Source: Watersipora subatra
Taxonomy: Eukaryota > Bryozoa > Gymnolaemata > Cheilostomatida > Watersiporidae
DNA: 64,000 nt
Direction of reading: 5' to 3'
NCBI RefSeq assembly: GCF_963576615.1
Contig: NC_088712.1
Location: 57,863,010-57,927,009, forward strand
Shown: positions 12,661-25,562 of the stretch, in pieces
Position numbering within the stretch: the first letter of the stretch is position 1
Layout: every line of letters starts with the position of its first letter
Translations under genes and position numbers: made by a program
The notes under the pieces: model-generated
Told to the model about the DNA's origin: nothing
Databases searched by the model: none
What the model saw: the letters and a program-made list of their open reading frames with translations, nothing else

Positions 12661-13431
12661 TGTACAGTTAGATATTGCAACTGACAATCTCTCACGGTAC
12701 AGCGGACTGCCAAGGTACAAGTAAAAATTATACTTGTAATTTCACAAAAGAATTTAATCCTTTTTTGTTACAAAACTATGAAAAGAAAACACCTCTAGGA
12801 ATATAATGTAAGTTTTGTGTTTGGCCAATCATCTAGAAGTTTGCCAACCAATCTCAAATTTGAATGTGTTTCATCCAATCATACGTACAAACTTATACCT
12901 GTATCTCATTGCCTTACTACAATGTTTGACTGTCAGTAGCAAAGCAAGTAGATACCAATTCCAGAGAACGATTGCTTTACATGTGACAAACTGTACACCT
13001 CAAACTATTTTGACATTGCCCTGCAGATGATAAACTAAACAACCATCTTAGCAAACTATTACAATATTGCACTGCAGGTGGCACATCCCACCCATATATA
13101 TGTTAGCAAACTAATGTGACATCTCAATGCAGGTGATGAACTACACCATTACATTATAAAAAATGTTTGAAAGTATTTCCAAAGCTTTAAATTAAGAAGT
13201 TAAATACGTACCGTAATAAGTTTTATTTATCTATGAAGCTTCTATTGGCTATAAAGCTATAAGCTTCTATTCTAAGTTTATAGCTTACAGCTACAAACTT
13301 CTCCATAGAAAATCTTTGTTAAATCTGCTACTTCCACCTCTTATAACTAACTAAAAATGCTTACGATTTTGTTAGAAGTCTGTCTCTAACAGGATCTTGC
13401 AGTCTTAAAAACAACTACTGACCTAACTGTC
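12661..13431. other. Intergenic DNA, nothing recognised
   Basis: Short imperfect repeats such as 'tgcaggtga' and 'gcaaacta' recur between 13,020 and 13,140. No gene is evident. Confidence 0.3.
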
Positions 13432-16259
13432 TCAGCAGTAGTCTTTGCTACAACTTTTGCTTTCTATAGAAGGGCCATAACAGCCTTGCCTGGCCAAATG
13501 TCTGGTGAGACACTGTCTAGCCCTGCTGTGAACACCTTCTCCACATGTTACTGTGCATTGTGACCAGGCAGTCCAAGTTGACCAACTCATACTAGGTATA
13601 TCTAAAAGCATAGCACAGGTCATGAAAATAGTAAACATTATTCTTAGCGTGCTGCAATGAAAAGTCTAAAATCCCATGCCCATGCATTGGGTTACATGTA
13701 AACATGACTAATAATTGGGCACATAAAACGCTAATGAAGTAGCGAGATCTATGCATATATATTTATTTCAGAAAAGTCTAAGCATATATAACATAAATAT
13801 ACGGCTTGATATACGGCTTGATGACGTAAAAAAAACGGGGGATTCCATTGTTTTTTTAGACGTCATGAAGCCTTTTGCACACGCACTCATTCACAAAAAA
13901 AGCCGCCATATTGGTAGAAAATGATCGTTATTCTTTTATTTAATAGTATTTTTTGATGCTGTTTTAATACTATAATAAAAAATTGCAAACAAACGCATCG
14001 TTTTCAAAAATTCATTGTAAAATCTTCGTGTTTTTAATGATAAAAGTTGTCTATAAAGATGGCTGACAACAATAGAATGATGTCACTAAAAATGAAGAAA
14101 TGCAAATAGTTTAATCAGAAACTTAACAAAGCACCAATATAGCTAAGATAAAAACAGCAAATTGAACAGTAAAATAATAATGGCTAGGAAAATGTGAAAA
14201 AACCAATGAAATTTGATAATAGCACCTAGCAGCCAATCAGATGAGCTGTTGTGATTAAACCAAACAAGTAACTGTTTGATCAAAGAGTTACTACGGAAAC
14301 CTTCAGCGCCTGGAATATTTTTATAAGTAGTTTTGAGCTATGCATTTATCTAATCAGATGCTTACAAACAGCTGTACGCTGTAGAGCATTAGCCGTTGCA
14401 AATAACTCACCCTTATCTCTCAAGCCAATACGACAAAAGAATAAAAAATTTAATTTCTTTGTTTTTTTCTGGTTGTATGACATAATTTGAAAAATATTTC
14501 TATTTGAAATGAAATTATTGCCAATAGAGTAATAAACACAATATAATATATTATATAATATAGTTAAACTAAAACTTAAGAATGAAGCTGACAAGAGGTT
14601 GTTCTAGTTCGGCTGCTGGCAGTGGATGCAAAAACATTTATGAAAAAGCCTTTTCAGGTTATTCAAATATTTTCTTGAGAATATTTTTGCGTATATTTTC
14701 TCAGAAGCTTTTGGTTGACAAAAGCTTCTGCCATACATAATTTTGGCTTCTTATTTACTAATAATTCTTTTAGAAATCCGCAAATGGTTTACCTTTTATT
14801 ACCAGAGAGATATTAAAAATTCATACTTTGAATATCTTTTTGGTTTGTATGGTACTTTTCTCAACAATTTAAAATTGTAAATAAATATACCTGTAAATCA
14901 CTAGATAAACAGAGTTTTATAAAAAATAAAAATTAATCGGTCTACCTACAAGGAGATGTCGTCAGTGGTGCACTAGGAGTAGGCTGTAAATACGATCTGA
15001 TATAAGAGCGATATCTCTGGGGGACCCAAGTGAGCCAAGAAAGTTGGTAATGTCTAACTTCACTTTGACGACCATGATGAGCGTCCTGGTATCCAGATGT
15101 CACACCACTCCCTCCATAATGTGCTCGGATGTAGCCTGAGAAGCATTCAGAGTTGAAATGAGTTGTAACGCTAATGTGAAGGATACAATACAGCGTAGAA
15201 AATTTATTAAGAATGGCTGGCTAAAATGAATGCATACGCCTTGAAACAACAAAACAACTAAACAAAACAACTAACAATATAAAATCTACAAAAAAGTGAC
15301 ATTTACTGTGCTGGGTAACTTTGAAATTTATAATACCCTATACAGGGAGTCCTTAGATTATGACGGTGCTGAGTCACTCTGTTACGATGTTACAAATGAT
15401 ATTAAGTTTTGTCCTGCCCTGCACCATTTGCGTCTTAAGCGATGTAAACAATTGCAAACTGATTTCTAGCACGCAGTGGATAAATATGGCTCCTTATGGT
15501 TGTCTCACTAAGTTTCAGTGAAAGGCTGTTCTGGTTGTGTACGCGAATTTTGTCTATCACATTTGTTTGAACATTTATTTTACCTTTTTAACTTCATTAT
15601 AGATCCTAACACGAAAAGGGTTCACTAGGGTTTCTACAGGTTTAATGGATTTACTGCAGTATTACAAAAAGATCTTGAATGAGAAAAGAATTCTGTTTGA
15701 CCAGTCTAACCCAGAGCAGTACTTTAACAAAGTATAAAGACTTACACTCTTTACCTCAGCTGTCTCTATTACTACGAACCTCTACCATCTACTTCAGCTG
15801 TCTCTATTACTGCTCCAGCTTCTTAACTATTTTATTAAAATGTCATTTAATTCTTGCCATAAGGAATTTTTTTTAACGAATTACTTATATATTATCTACT
15901 GCATGTTATTTATGATACAATTCAGTCCAGTACATATAGAGTAATTTTTTCAGGATGTTCCGAATTACAGTTAAACTTGACTTGCACCAAGTCTTAAAGC
16001 AGATCAACGTTATAAACTGAGGACCTTCTGTATTTACGTATCTTTGCATCAAAACCTTATCTCAAAGCCAAATTGTTGGACTACAAGCTAAGAATATATA
16101 AGACACGTACTCACAGAAGTTACCAACAGGAAGGCAAGAATTTTAGCAGGTTTCAGCATTTCTAAAACATAAACAACGTCACATTCAACTTTAAACTTCT
16201 GATGCCAAAAAAAGTAGCCAGATCAGATGATGATTAACAGAAGCTGCACTTACTCATTC
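13432..16259 (-). CDS. Small secreted protein with one thrombospondin type 1 (TSP1) domain
   Basis: Four exons are inferred on the minus strand. Exon 1 supplies ATG A (16,259-16,256). Exon 2 (16,161-16,115) continues in frame to give a signal peptide MKMLKPAKILAFLLVTS. Exon 3 (15,135-14,946) encodes about 62 residues rich in Tyr, Arg and Ser. Exon 4 (13,591-13,432) encodes a single TSP1 domain, WSTWTAWSQCTVTCGEG ... CYG..IESKSC, and stops right after its last Cys. The exon 3 to 4 join is in frame (AG|T = Ser). Exon 2 to 3 is off by one base, so a short exon of 3n+1 bases is probably missing. TSP1 domains bind matrix and glycans outside the cell; the partner here is unknown. The TSP1 exon is secure, the full gene model is moderate. 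Confidence 0.6.
13815..13872. repeat. Imperfect hairpin with GACGT arms
   Basis: 'ggcttgatgacgtaaaaaaa' and its near reverse complement around 13,851-13,872 form a stem with a ~15-nt loop. It lies in the large intron of the TSP1 gene. Confidence 0.5.
14440..14530 (+). repeat. Fragment of the LINE 3' end seen at 28.8 kb
   Basis: The stretch from 'cataatttgaaaaa' to 'aaatgaaattattgcca' closely matches 28,860-28,905, the region just past the decayed reverse transcriptase. Both copies have the same orientation. Confidence 0.5.
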
Positions 16260-16340
16260 TGACGATTCATTAAGTTTTGAGATCTAAACAGCTGACACCT
16301 TGCTGACACCTTGCTGACACCTTGCCACGGCTGCCAATTA

Positions 16341-16350
16341 GTTATATAAA
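16341..16350 (-). promoter_or_regulatory. TATA box of the TSP1 gene
   Basis: On the minus strand TTTATATAAC lies about 80 nt upstream of the proposed ATG at 16,259. Between them the 11-mer AAGGTGTCAGC is repeated three times in tandem (about 16,291-16,324), in the expected start-site region. Confidence 0.45.
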
Positions 16351-17029
16351 CCCCTTCTCTAGTCTCTACCATACATACATGTATATATCCTTTTACTTTC
16401 TGCCAATATGCCTTCTATTTCTATTGGTCAGTATTAAGTTAATTCTTTATAGGTAAATCAAAGGCAGGAAAGGATTGGCTTACAGTTGTTAGGTTTGTTT
16501 TCGTCTGTTGGCTTAAAAGTGGATATTCGCCATATGATAGGTTTTGTAGGTTGCTATAGCAACGGAAGCCAGCTTGACATTAATTGTGGGTTTATGTAAT
16601 ATAATTTATGCTCCTATGAGCAAAGTCATTTAAGTACAGCCAATGCTCTGCCTAAATCTGTAAGTGGAATGACTTTGGAGTGTGCAAGAAAGGAAACTGG
16701 CAAATGATTTTGTCATATCTCGTGAGTGTTTGGCCCGGTAGCAGGAACAGGGTGTATGCATTAAAGTCTGTCATATCACTAGCCAAGGCAAAGCTATTTC
16801 ATGGAAATGAAACAGAAGTAAGACATAGGTGAAGTTGTATGAATGCTTTATTAATCTAATATTAAATACATAAAATATAAAGCAAGCTTTCGAATTAATA
16901 TAAATACACGCAAAAATTATTATATTTCACAGTTTGTAGAAATTGTGGAATCGTTGTGCCATTTCCATAGCTTCAGTGCCAATACACGTAGGCCTACCTG
17001 TGTTATGTTTACGAGTAATGTATGTTTGT

Positions 17030-17600
17030 GACTTAGCTAAAAAGTATGCCTGCGCTTATCTATAATGCTACTTTAAGGTTCGGCTATAATACTTGGAGGT
17101 TAAGGCTATAACTCGTCTCTTTGGTTTAGCTAAAAGTGGAGTTATAGTTTAGGTTTAGATTAGGTTTAGCTATAATGTCTTTCTGAAGCTATAATGATTC
17201 CTAGCTTTAGCTAAAAATCCTCTCTTAGGTTTGGCTATAATGCTTTTCTAAAGTTTAGCTATAATGAATCCTCGTTTAAGCTATAATTTCTCTCCTAAGT
17301 TTAGCTATAGCACCTTTATAGAGTTAAGCTATACAGTCTCCTAGCTCTAGCTATAATTTCTCTCGTAAGTTTAGCTATAACACATTTATAGAGTTAAGCT
17401 ATAAAGACCCTTAGCTCTAGCTACTATTGTTTACCTAGGTTTAGCTATAATGCCTTTTTAGAGTTCAGCAAAAATCACTCCTAGCTTTAGCTAAAATTTT
17501 TCTATTATGTTCAATTATAACTTTTTTCTAAAGTTTAGCTATAAAGGCTCCTAGCATCAACTATATTGTCTCTCTCGTGTTTAGCTATGATGCTCCTGCA
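17030..17600. repeat. Degenerate AGCTATAA repeat array, ~35-bp period
   Basis: About sixteen diverged units each contain TTTAGCTATAA or a close variant, followed by a CT-rich stretch such as 'tgcttttctaaag' or 'ctcctagct'. Spacing is about 30-40 bp. It looks like an old minisatellite. Confidence 0.7.
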
Positions 17601-17689
17601 AATTTTTGATGCCATGCAAATTACAAAAATTAATTCATGACAAAAACAGAAACTTGGAAAAATTATTAACATGTGACGTTATGCTTATG

Positions 17690-18260
17690 TGATTTCATAT
17701 AAATTAATCAGTAAACAAAGGAAAATTACGAAGTTGTTACGCAGGAATGTAGCTTTGAAAACTTTACGAAGCAAACCAAAAAGTTTTAATCAACCAATCA
17801 AATGACTGAATCACACCCTGGATTTAATATTACTTAAATATGACAATTTAAAAATAAACTTCAATGAAAAATCTGAGAAATCCTAAATAGTCCAAATCCA
17901 ACTTGAATAAAAATTGTTTTTCATAGTCGCGATGTTAATGTAAAAGTTGAAAAAGATGGAAAACCTGATCGCATTCACACATTAAGACAAACTCACTGAG
18001 CAAATGAGACCAGATTAAAGGATTTGCTGATGAAGTAATTGATATACTAGACTGAGAGATATTATCCATGTAAGCGTTCACTGAACAAACAATCGTAAGC
18101 CTCTTTAGCACTTAATACGTCGCCAAGATGGTTGCTATGAAATAAGACGTAAGATATTTGTCCAAGCGTAACAGATAATTCTAAAAAGATATCTCTAGAC
18201 CATGGTATCACCAATGTAACAGTTTAGAGCTTCACTCACTTTCGATAATAAAAAACATCT
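17690..18260. repeat. Dispersed repeat, copy 1 (copy 2 at 38,580-39,200)
   Basis: Long collinear similarity to 38,580-39,200, with shared 'aatcagtaaacaaag', 'ggatttaatattacttaaa', 'gacaatttaaaaataaact' and 'aagatggtt' in the same order. Copy 2 carries a ~170-bp insert of another repeat. No terminal repeats were identified. Confidence 0.65.
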
Positions 18261-18559
18261 TGACCATCCGATTGAAAGTCAAGAGCCTAAATATGAGCTC
18301 TCTTCAAACTACTCTGTAGACCGATTGAAGTGCCATAGTAAATGTGATTGTGGTATGCTATCAGACATCCTCAGGAAGTAAGTTTGTATACATAGTATTA
18401 GAAGCTTGCCGGCTGGCCAAGAAATTCCACAACTAAGTCTTCAGAATTTGCCTATAAATGGGGAATTTCGCCTTTTATAGGCAATTTATATACCGTATCA
18501 AGTAGCATTCAACTTCTTATAAGCTTCAAATTTTTACTAGAATGAGATCCGTGTCTGAC

Positions 18560-18665
18560 CAAATCTATGGCTAGAGGCTGGAAAAAAGAACTGCTTTGTA
18601 TATTATTCGAACTTACAACTTTTGGCATTCTAAAACAACACTCTAACTACTGCGCATATTGGCCA
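18560..18665 (-). repeat. tRNA-like SINE head
   Basis: On the minus strand GTAGTTAGAGTGTTG resembles an A box and GTAAGTTCGAATAA a B box at tRNA-like spacing. Not a functional tRNA. Confidence 0.35.
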
Positions 18666-18669
18666 GCCA

Positions 18670-20300
18670 CAGGGTTAACAGATTAACTGTACGAATAACT
18701 ATTACACTTGATAATTTCTCACATTATACTAGGCTGCCAAAATACTAGCAAGGATAGATTAAAGTATTTACATTATTTCAGCTACAAAAATATGCATTTT
18801 AATAATTTGTAAATAATGTTAGGATATATCTTTCCTGTTAGTTTTTATTAAGCTAACCAAAACTAATTTGTAGCATCCAAGTACAGTAAACACTGATCTG
18901 ATAACTCAACACTAACAAATCAACTAATTAAATAGTCAATTTTTTTGCATTGAAATCAAATCACACATGCAGCTGAAATATGCCTCAAATTCCAAAAGCT
19001 TGTTTATATGCAACAAACGGAGATCTAGGGAGCTGATCACACTTGTTGTTTAGTAACAGAAAGTTACTATTTAGTAACTTTTTGTTACTAAATAACAAGT
19101 AGCCTATTTTTTAGCTTTTTACTATTTATTAAAAATGTACAAAGTAGAAGTTGTTAGATGATCGAGCAATTGAGCTATCGTTAGACAGTTAAGTGTATTT
19201 CAGCTAATAATTTGCTGTTGGTCTGTAGAAAACAGCAGTCAGAATCCCTTGCGCCATTTGTTTAATGATTGTTGATTTGTATTAAATCTATGACTATATT
19301 TATTGGCTAAATATTCATTAGTTTTTATTGTAATTAACTTGTATTGATTTGAAATACCCATGTGAAGTTGTAATACAATTTTAGTTACAGCAGTTAACAG
19401 TCACTAGTATAGAAAAATAGAAACATTGCCCGATGTTTTATCAGCCTATTAAGCATCTTTCTAGACGCGAAAAATGGCAAAAGCGGCAAAATTAGCCAAT
19501 GAGGAGTTGTCCACTATCAAAACTTTGTTAAGGGCTACTCCTTTCCCTTTTACAAGTGTCTGACTAATGTTTTAAATGATGATGTATTCTAAAAACAGTT
19601 GAATTTGGTTCCTTGCAATTGGTCAATAACATTGGAGCTGATTACCTAAATAATCTTTAGAAACAATATATTAAAAATAATGATCAAATTATTGTATTAA
19701 TTTTTTTAGGCAGTCTATGACTCCCAGGTTTAGAAAATAGCTTGTTTTGATTATTAATACTAATACTAATACCCTAGCAGTTTGTACTGTAAGAGATTGT
19801 CATGCACACTGATAAAGTGCAGATAATAACCATAGGCACAGTTATTCAGTAATGTTTTGTATAGCTGGCTGGTGGAGATGATACCATGTTGGGCTACTAA
19901 GACCAATGCCGTGAGTTGGAATCCTTCATGATGCAGTCTTTTTTACAATTTCAAACCACAACTTTCATCATAGTAAAGATCTGATTTTTTCAGGTTGTCT
20001 TACATCTATGTTTTTGATGCAATGAATTTGATAACAGTTTCTATATGTAGATTTTTATCTATGCATAGCTAAGTCACGGTTCTATTTGTAGATCAAAAGT
20101 AGTTAGTCATCATTATTTTTCATAGTTTTTTTAATTGTTCTAATTAAGAGACTGGATTTTTTGTTTACTTTCATAAACATGACACAGTGAAACCTAAAAT
20201 ATCCACAGTTGTTTGACCTGCTCACCAAGTTTTTTAAAAGTGTCAGCCCTGAAATCTTTTGATTAGTGGCAGGAGTAGTGTGCAGAAGTCTATGCGATGA
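18670..20300. other. Intergenic DNA with an imperfect hairpin and a SINE-like patch
   Basis: 19,047-19,100 forms an imperfect stem built on GTTACTA/TAGTAAC. Around 19,880-19,960 a B-box-like 'gagttggaatcc' resembles the SINE family of 56.2 and 59.6 kb. No gene recognised. Confidence 0.35.
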
Positions 20301-20303
20301 GGA

Positions 20304-20582
20304 TTGCTCAGAAAATTGCAACATTGGAGGGAAGCTCCAGATATAGTACCTATACCAGTGAGTACCTATACCAGTCAGTCAGTGAGAATGACAGTGGTAA
20401 TCTCCTCTGGAACTTTTATATCTCAAACTGACAAACATGTCTTGGCAAACCAGCCAGATATAGTAGCGGTAAACAAAAAGAGCAAAAGGGCTACTATAAT
20501 GGATATAATAGCACCTAATGACTACAACATAGCCAGCCAAGAAAAGGAGGACGTAGAAAAATATCTCTCACTTGTATATTAG
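20304..20582 (+). pseudogene. Retroelement-derived ORF fragment
   Basis: The frame reads ..DKHVLANQPDIVAVNKK.. then ..ATIMDIIAPNDYNIAS..KEDVEKY.., a block I recognise from tails of LINE-type retroelement proteins in many invertebrates ('ANRPDIVVVDK...IIDIA.P.D'). It ends at a stop after 'YLSLVY'. It overlaps in homology with the minus-strand fragment at 33,139-33,441, which carries the following part of the same type of protein. There is no catalytic reverse transcriptase motif here. Confidence 0.55.
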
Positions 20583-21540
20583 TTTTAAAACTAGTAATTG
20601 CAATAGTATATCAGTATAGCAATTTAACAAGTGTTGGCATGTGGTAACACTGGTTGTAATGTCAAATGTGACTAACCCTACGACCGGCAACAATCAACTC
20701 AAATAAACTGAAAAAGTTGCGCTGTTGGCACGACTATGATCTTAAAGCGAGTTCTTAGATTCTCAGGATTTTTATAGGAGACCCGCGTTTAAGTAGACAT
20801 TACCTACTGTAGGTTAACAAGAGTGAGAAAACAACTCTTTAGTTTTAGCCTAAGAATGAAGCCTGCCAAAGTCGGTCTCCAAGTCCTTCTCGTAGTCGAA
20901 ACTACTACAATGAGAAAGTTCCTCCGTTTGAGACTGGGTGTCACCATCATCACCCCACTCTCTAGCACTAAGTTGACAGGCTCCAGGCCAAAGCTGTCTG
21001 CCCTGCCTATGAACATGATGATCACACTGACACTAGTGACAAAAACGCAAATTAGTTTTAGGAATTTTTATACTTAAATACATGTATGTAAAATGAATAT
21101 GTAAAATTAATAAAATAATATGCATATTTTAAATAAAATACTAAGATAATTGAAATTAAATAAAAATTGAATTAATGGTAAAACAAGCAGAAGCATCTAT
21201 CTATTGATGGTAGGACAACTCTTAGTCTCATATAGCAGCAATATACATGTATTTCAGGTAGTAAATGATGTAGACATACAGTGACTTTCAGCAGCAGCTA
21301 ACACTGAGTATTTTTTGTTTGTTTGCTTCTTTGGCATTGTGCAGCACTTTTCATTGAATGCCTACTGTGTGTGCGTACGTGCATGCGTGTGCGCGTGTGT
21401 GTGTGTGTACTTTATGACAAAAATACAAACAAAGCTAAATAGACTGTCCGATGGTTTGTCACTAGCAGCAGGACAGCCCTCGCTGGCAATTTGCTGAAGA
21501 ACAGACACCGTTAAGAGCGAGGACCAGTAGCACCATCCCC
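20583..21540. other. Intergenic DNA
   Basis: The stretch 20,850-21,060 reads in one frame as ACQSRSPSPSRSRN.. and might be a retrocopied RS-type fragment, but in-frame stops follow. A short GT-rich microsatellite lies at 21,365-21,410. Confidence 0.3.
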
Positions 21541-21766
21541 TTGTATATACATGTAGATACAAGTATACACAAGTATACGCATGTATATAGATGTATATAC
21601 TAGTATCTACATGTATATACTTTTATATACATGTATATACTTGTATAAACATGTATATGCTAGTATATACAAGTATATACATTATGATACATGTATATAC
21701 TAGTATATACATGTATATTATACTAGTATATACATGTATATACACCTATAACATACATGTAGATAC
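21541..21766. repeat. TACATGTATATACTAGTATA minisatellite
   Basis: Near-tandem TACATGTATATAC and TAGTATATAC blocks fill the interval. They end exactly where the LINE homology begins. Confidence 0.8.
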
Positions 21767-23049
21767 AATTATCGTCCTATTTCTATCTTACCTATTTTTA
21801 GCAAGGTAATGGAAAAACCTGTAAATCAGCAAATTCTTGATTTCTTAGAATCCAACAACCTTCTCAATCAAAATCAATTTGGCTTTAGGCGGGCAAGAGG
21901 TACATCGGATGCAATTTTATTTTTTACTGATCAAATTCTAGAGTCTTTCAATAAAAGAGAATGTGTAATTAGTATTTTCATAGATTTTAGTAAGGCATTT
22001 GACACCATTGATCATAATATATTACTTAACAAGTTGAATAATTATAATTTTAATCCATTGACTATTAATTGGATCCCTATTTATCTGTCGAATAGAACTC
22101 AAGTCACACAAATAAATGATTCATATTCTAATTCCTGCAACATAACATGCGGTGTGCCTCAGGGTTCTGTGTTAGGGCCAACTCTGTTCTCACTATATAT
22201 AAATAATCTTTGTCAATCTCTACAGTATCTAACTCCAATTTTATATGCTGACAACACAAATTTGTTTTTTTCTTCTTCTGACTTGAATGAATCTTACACA
22301 AAAATTAATTTTGATCTTCAAAGACTGAGCCACTGGTGTCAAGTAAATAAACTAACAATTAATTGTGAAAAATCAGCTTACATTGTTTTCAAAAACTACC
22401 AGATCAGTTTTAAATTTGAACACTTATTAACTTTAAATGATAAAAATATTGTTGAAGTAGATGAAATTAAGTTTTTAGGCATTAAAATTGATAAGAAATT
22501 GAGTTGGTCCTCACACACACGCAATTTACTGATTGACTTAAGACCTATTTCAGGACTGTTTTTTCGATTAAGCACTACTGTTCCAAGAAAGATTCTGATA
22601 ATGCTTTACTGCTCTCTTATTCACTCTAAATTATGCTACTCTATAGAATCATGGGGAAATGCTTTTTGGGTTCACCTTGACAAATTAATTAAGTTTCAAA
22701 AGAAAATATTGCGTATTATACATGTATATAAAAAGCCTTTTGGTTACCCAACTTTTGATTTATTTCCCGACTCTAAGATTTTGACTGCTGATAGAATGTA
22801 TCATTACAAATAATTTATTAGAGCACACAAACTGTATCGTTCACAAACGTTTCAAAAACCTTCCCATTATAACACCCGATTTCAATCATCCTCACTTCCC
22901 GCTCCTTTTTATTCTTCATCTGCTGGTCAACGAACATCCAACTTTGTGATGTCTGCACTGTGGAATAAATTGCCATCGTCATTGAAATTAATAAAACCTA
23001 TTGGTGAGTTTAAAATGGAAATAAGGCTCCACTTTAGCTCGGCTTGGTG
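21767..23049 (+). pseudogene. 5'-truncated LINE reverse transcriptase (CR1/jockey-like), inactive
   Basis: The frame is open from NYRPISILPIFSKVMEK at 21,767. It shows the RT blocks FGFRR..GTSDA, FIDFSKAFDTIDH (catalytic Asp), GVPQGSVLGPTLF, LYADNTNLF and FLGIKIDKKLSW, then a C-terminal ALWNKLPSSL...FK block. The normal YADD box reads YADN here, so a metal-binding Asp is lost. An in-frame TAA at 22,811-22,813 splits the protein before the last ~78 residues, which continue in the same frame to TGA at about 23,049. The 5' half (endonuclease) is absent. A probable LINE 3' tail runs to about 23,150. Confidence 0.85.
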
Positions 23050-23159
23050 AGTATTAGTGTCTACACCTTATGCTGTCGACGCGGGCCTGCGACCGGTTAG
23101 CTTGGCTATTTCGCACTGGCCCCATCATCTCTGCTTTTGTTTGATTCTTGATATACAAT

Positions 23160-23300
23160 TGTTTGAAACACACACACACCACGCACCACGAACCACGCAT
23201 CACGCACCACGCACCATGCACACACACACACACACAGACACATGTATCTATATGTATATAGTGTGTGTGTGCGACTGCGCCTGTGCGTGTGGGTGTGCGT
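23160..23300. repeat. CA/GT-rich microsatellite
   Basis: CACACA runs and degenerate CACGCACCA blocks are followed by GTGTGTGTGCG. They lie directly 3' of the LINE tail. Confidence 0.7.
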
Positions 23301-23947
23301 GCGTGTGTAATTTATAACGAAAATAAAAGCAAAGCAAAAGGGACTGGTTGATATTTCAAGACTAGCAGCACAGTTTGCAGAAGAACAGACACAGTTATAG
23401 CATTACACAGACGAGTGAGCACCAGCAGCACAACCGTCATGTAAATGCATGTAGATACGTGTAAATGTTTGTACATACATGTATATAGCCACTACACAAA
23501 ATATTGTTTAACAATTTGAAGCTAAAGCTGTTGAGATTGATACTTGTAGTACTTTGACTCGGCCTTCTATAACTGTTAAAGTGCATAAATATTGTGTTGC
23601 TGCTAAGTAAACTGTTTGAGTTTCACATTTGGCAGCATGAGGAATCATGGAACAAGAAGGTCATTTGTTGAACTCGTATTTTTATAACCACACCCACTGA
23701 ACATAACCACACCCACTGAACATAACTGGCCAAAGTGGCACGAATATTATCAACTCCTTGCTTCAAAAAACATTAAAAATGACTCAATGAAAAGAAGAAT
23801 AGATCAAGTTAAATAAAACCATGCAACATGCTTATAAAACCAAACTATAGTGTATAAAGTGCTGCCTAAAGCATGTAAATGACAAGTAAATAACATATAC
23901 TTCCACCAGCCCTATGTAACAAACACCATGATAAGTGGAACTCCACC
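23301..23947. other. Intergenic DNA downstream of the peroxidase gene
   Basis: It contains a 21-bp direct repeat (ACCACACCCACTGAACATA) at about 23,690-23,725. Otherwise nothing recognised; it should hold the peroxidase 3' untranslated region. Confidence 0.35.
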
Positions 23948-25503
23948 CTAGTGCTCGACCATCTTTAAAAATGCTGTTTGGAAGTCGTTTGCCCATGTCT
24001 TCTGATCCTTAGCATACTTCACGACCTGCAAAAAATAAGTCTAAACCTGCCCAACATCTGCCAGTAATTTTGCTTAGTATTAAATGAGCATCAAATCAGC
24101 AGAATAATTTTTATTTCATAGTTAAATTATAGAAGAATACAAAATTGACCTGAAGCACCATATGATACTAAAACTTCAAAATGAATATAAACAAGTCTTA
24201 AATTGATTAAAATAAATAAAATTTAAGTAAAACTATCTTCTACCTGGTTCCGATCTGGTGAAGCAGAGCATTGGTTTGAAGTCTTACAGAGCGGTGTTTG
24301 ACCACTGGAGATTTTTAAATTTCGTGCGAGAGACATATCGGCATGGAGCATCATCTGTCCATTCTTACTCCACTGAGTGAAGCTGCAATTTGAGACACTT
24401 TTGATAAACAATGTTTGGCGATTAGACATTGTTATTCCCTTTGTTCAGATTATTAGCAAAATAATTATGTCATGCCTTCAAATTATGTGAAGGTAAGTTT
24501 TTGCACTTTAACTAATCAATTTGTTTATAATATTTTACACACCAAAAAACACTTTTTATTGTTAACAGGTTTTAGCAAACTAAGAGTAAAGAACAGCTTA
24601 CCCATTTGGAGCTTTTTTAATATCAAAGTTGGTGTTAGCTAAATTAAGGTAGAAGCCATTATCAAGAGTAGTAGTTGTCCTGTCCCATGGACCGACGAAT
24701 CCGCTGACAGACGCTTTGCACGTTCCCAAAGAATGAGCACCTTCAATATATAATGAAAAAGTTATCATAGGTTAACTCCAATGACCTCTACAAAATGATT
24801 GGCTTATAATGAATTTAGATCGTTCTACATACACTCATAATAGGAACAGTTTTGAGATATACGCACCTACTATGTCTATGAACAGAATACAATTAAAGTT
24901 GCTCAGCCCTGTTTATTAAAAAGTAAACATGTATTTGATTTTAAATAATCTTTGTATATTATTTTCTAAAGCTTACCCATTAGAGCTACAGCCTGATTTC
25001 TGGATAGCTTAAATTCCTTCATTAAGAATGCCAATGAGTTTGGGTCTTGACCCTGCAAGATTGTTCAATATCAATATTCACTCACACTCTTTTTGTTATT
25101 TTGAGAGAATAAATAGGAGAGAGAAAGAAAGTGAGAGAGAGAGAGAAATAAGGAAAAAGAGAGAAAAAGACAAAGAGAGAAGGAAAAAGAGATAAAGAGA
25201 AAAAGAGAAAAAGAGAGAGGGAAAGAGAGATAAAGAGAAAATGAGAGAGACAAAAAGTGGGAAAGAAAAAGAGAGATAGAGAGAAAAAGATAGATAGAGA
25301 GAAAAAGAGAGAGAGAAAAAGAGAGAGGGAGAGAGAAAAAGAGAGATCGAGAGAAAAAGAGAGAGAGAAAAAGAGAGGGGGAGGGAGAGAGAGGGAGAGA
25401 GAAAAAGAGGGGGGGAGGGAGAGAGAGAGGGAGAGAGAGGGAAAGAGAGAGAGAGGGAAGAAGAGAGAGAGAGAGGGAGAGAGAGGGAGAGAGAGGGAAA
25501 GAA

Positions 25504-25562
<59 letters not shown>

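Noticed and set aside
20804-21077. RS-rich reading (SRSPSPSRSRN) and other frames
   Set aside because: In-frame stops follow soon and no second exon was found; at most a retrocopied fragment.
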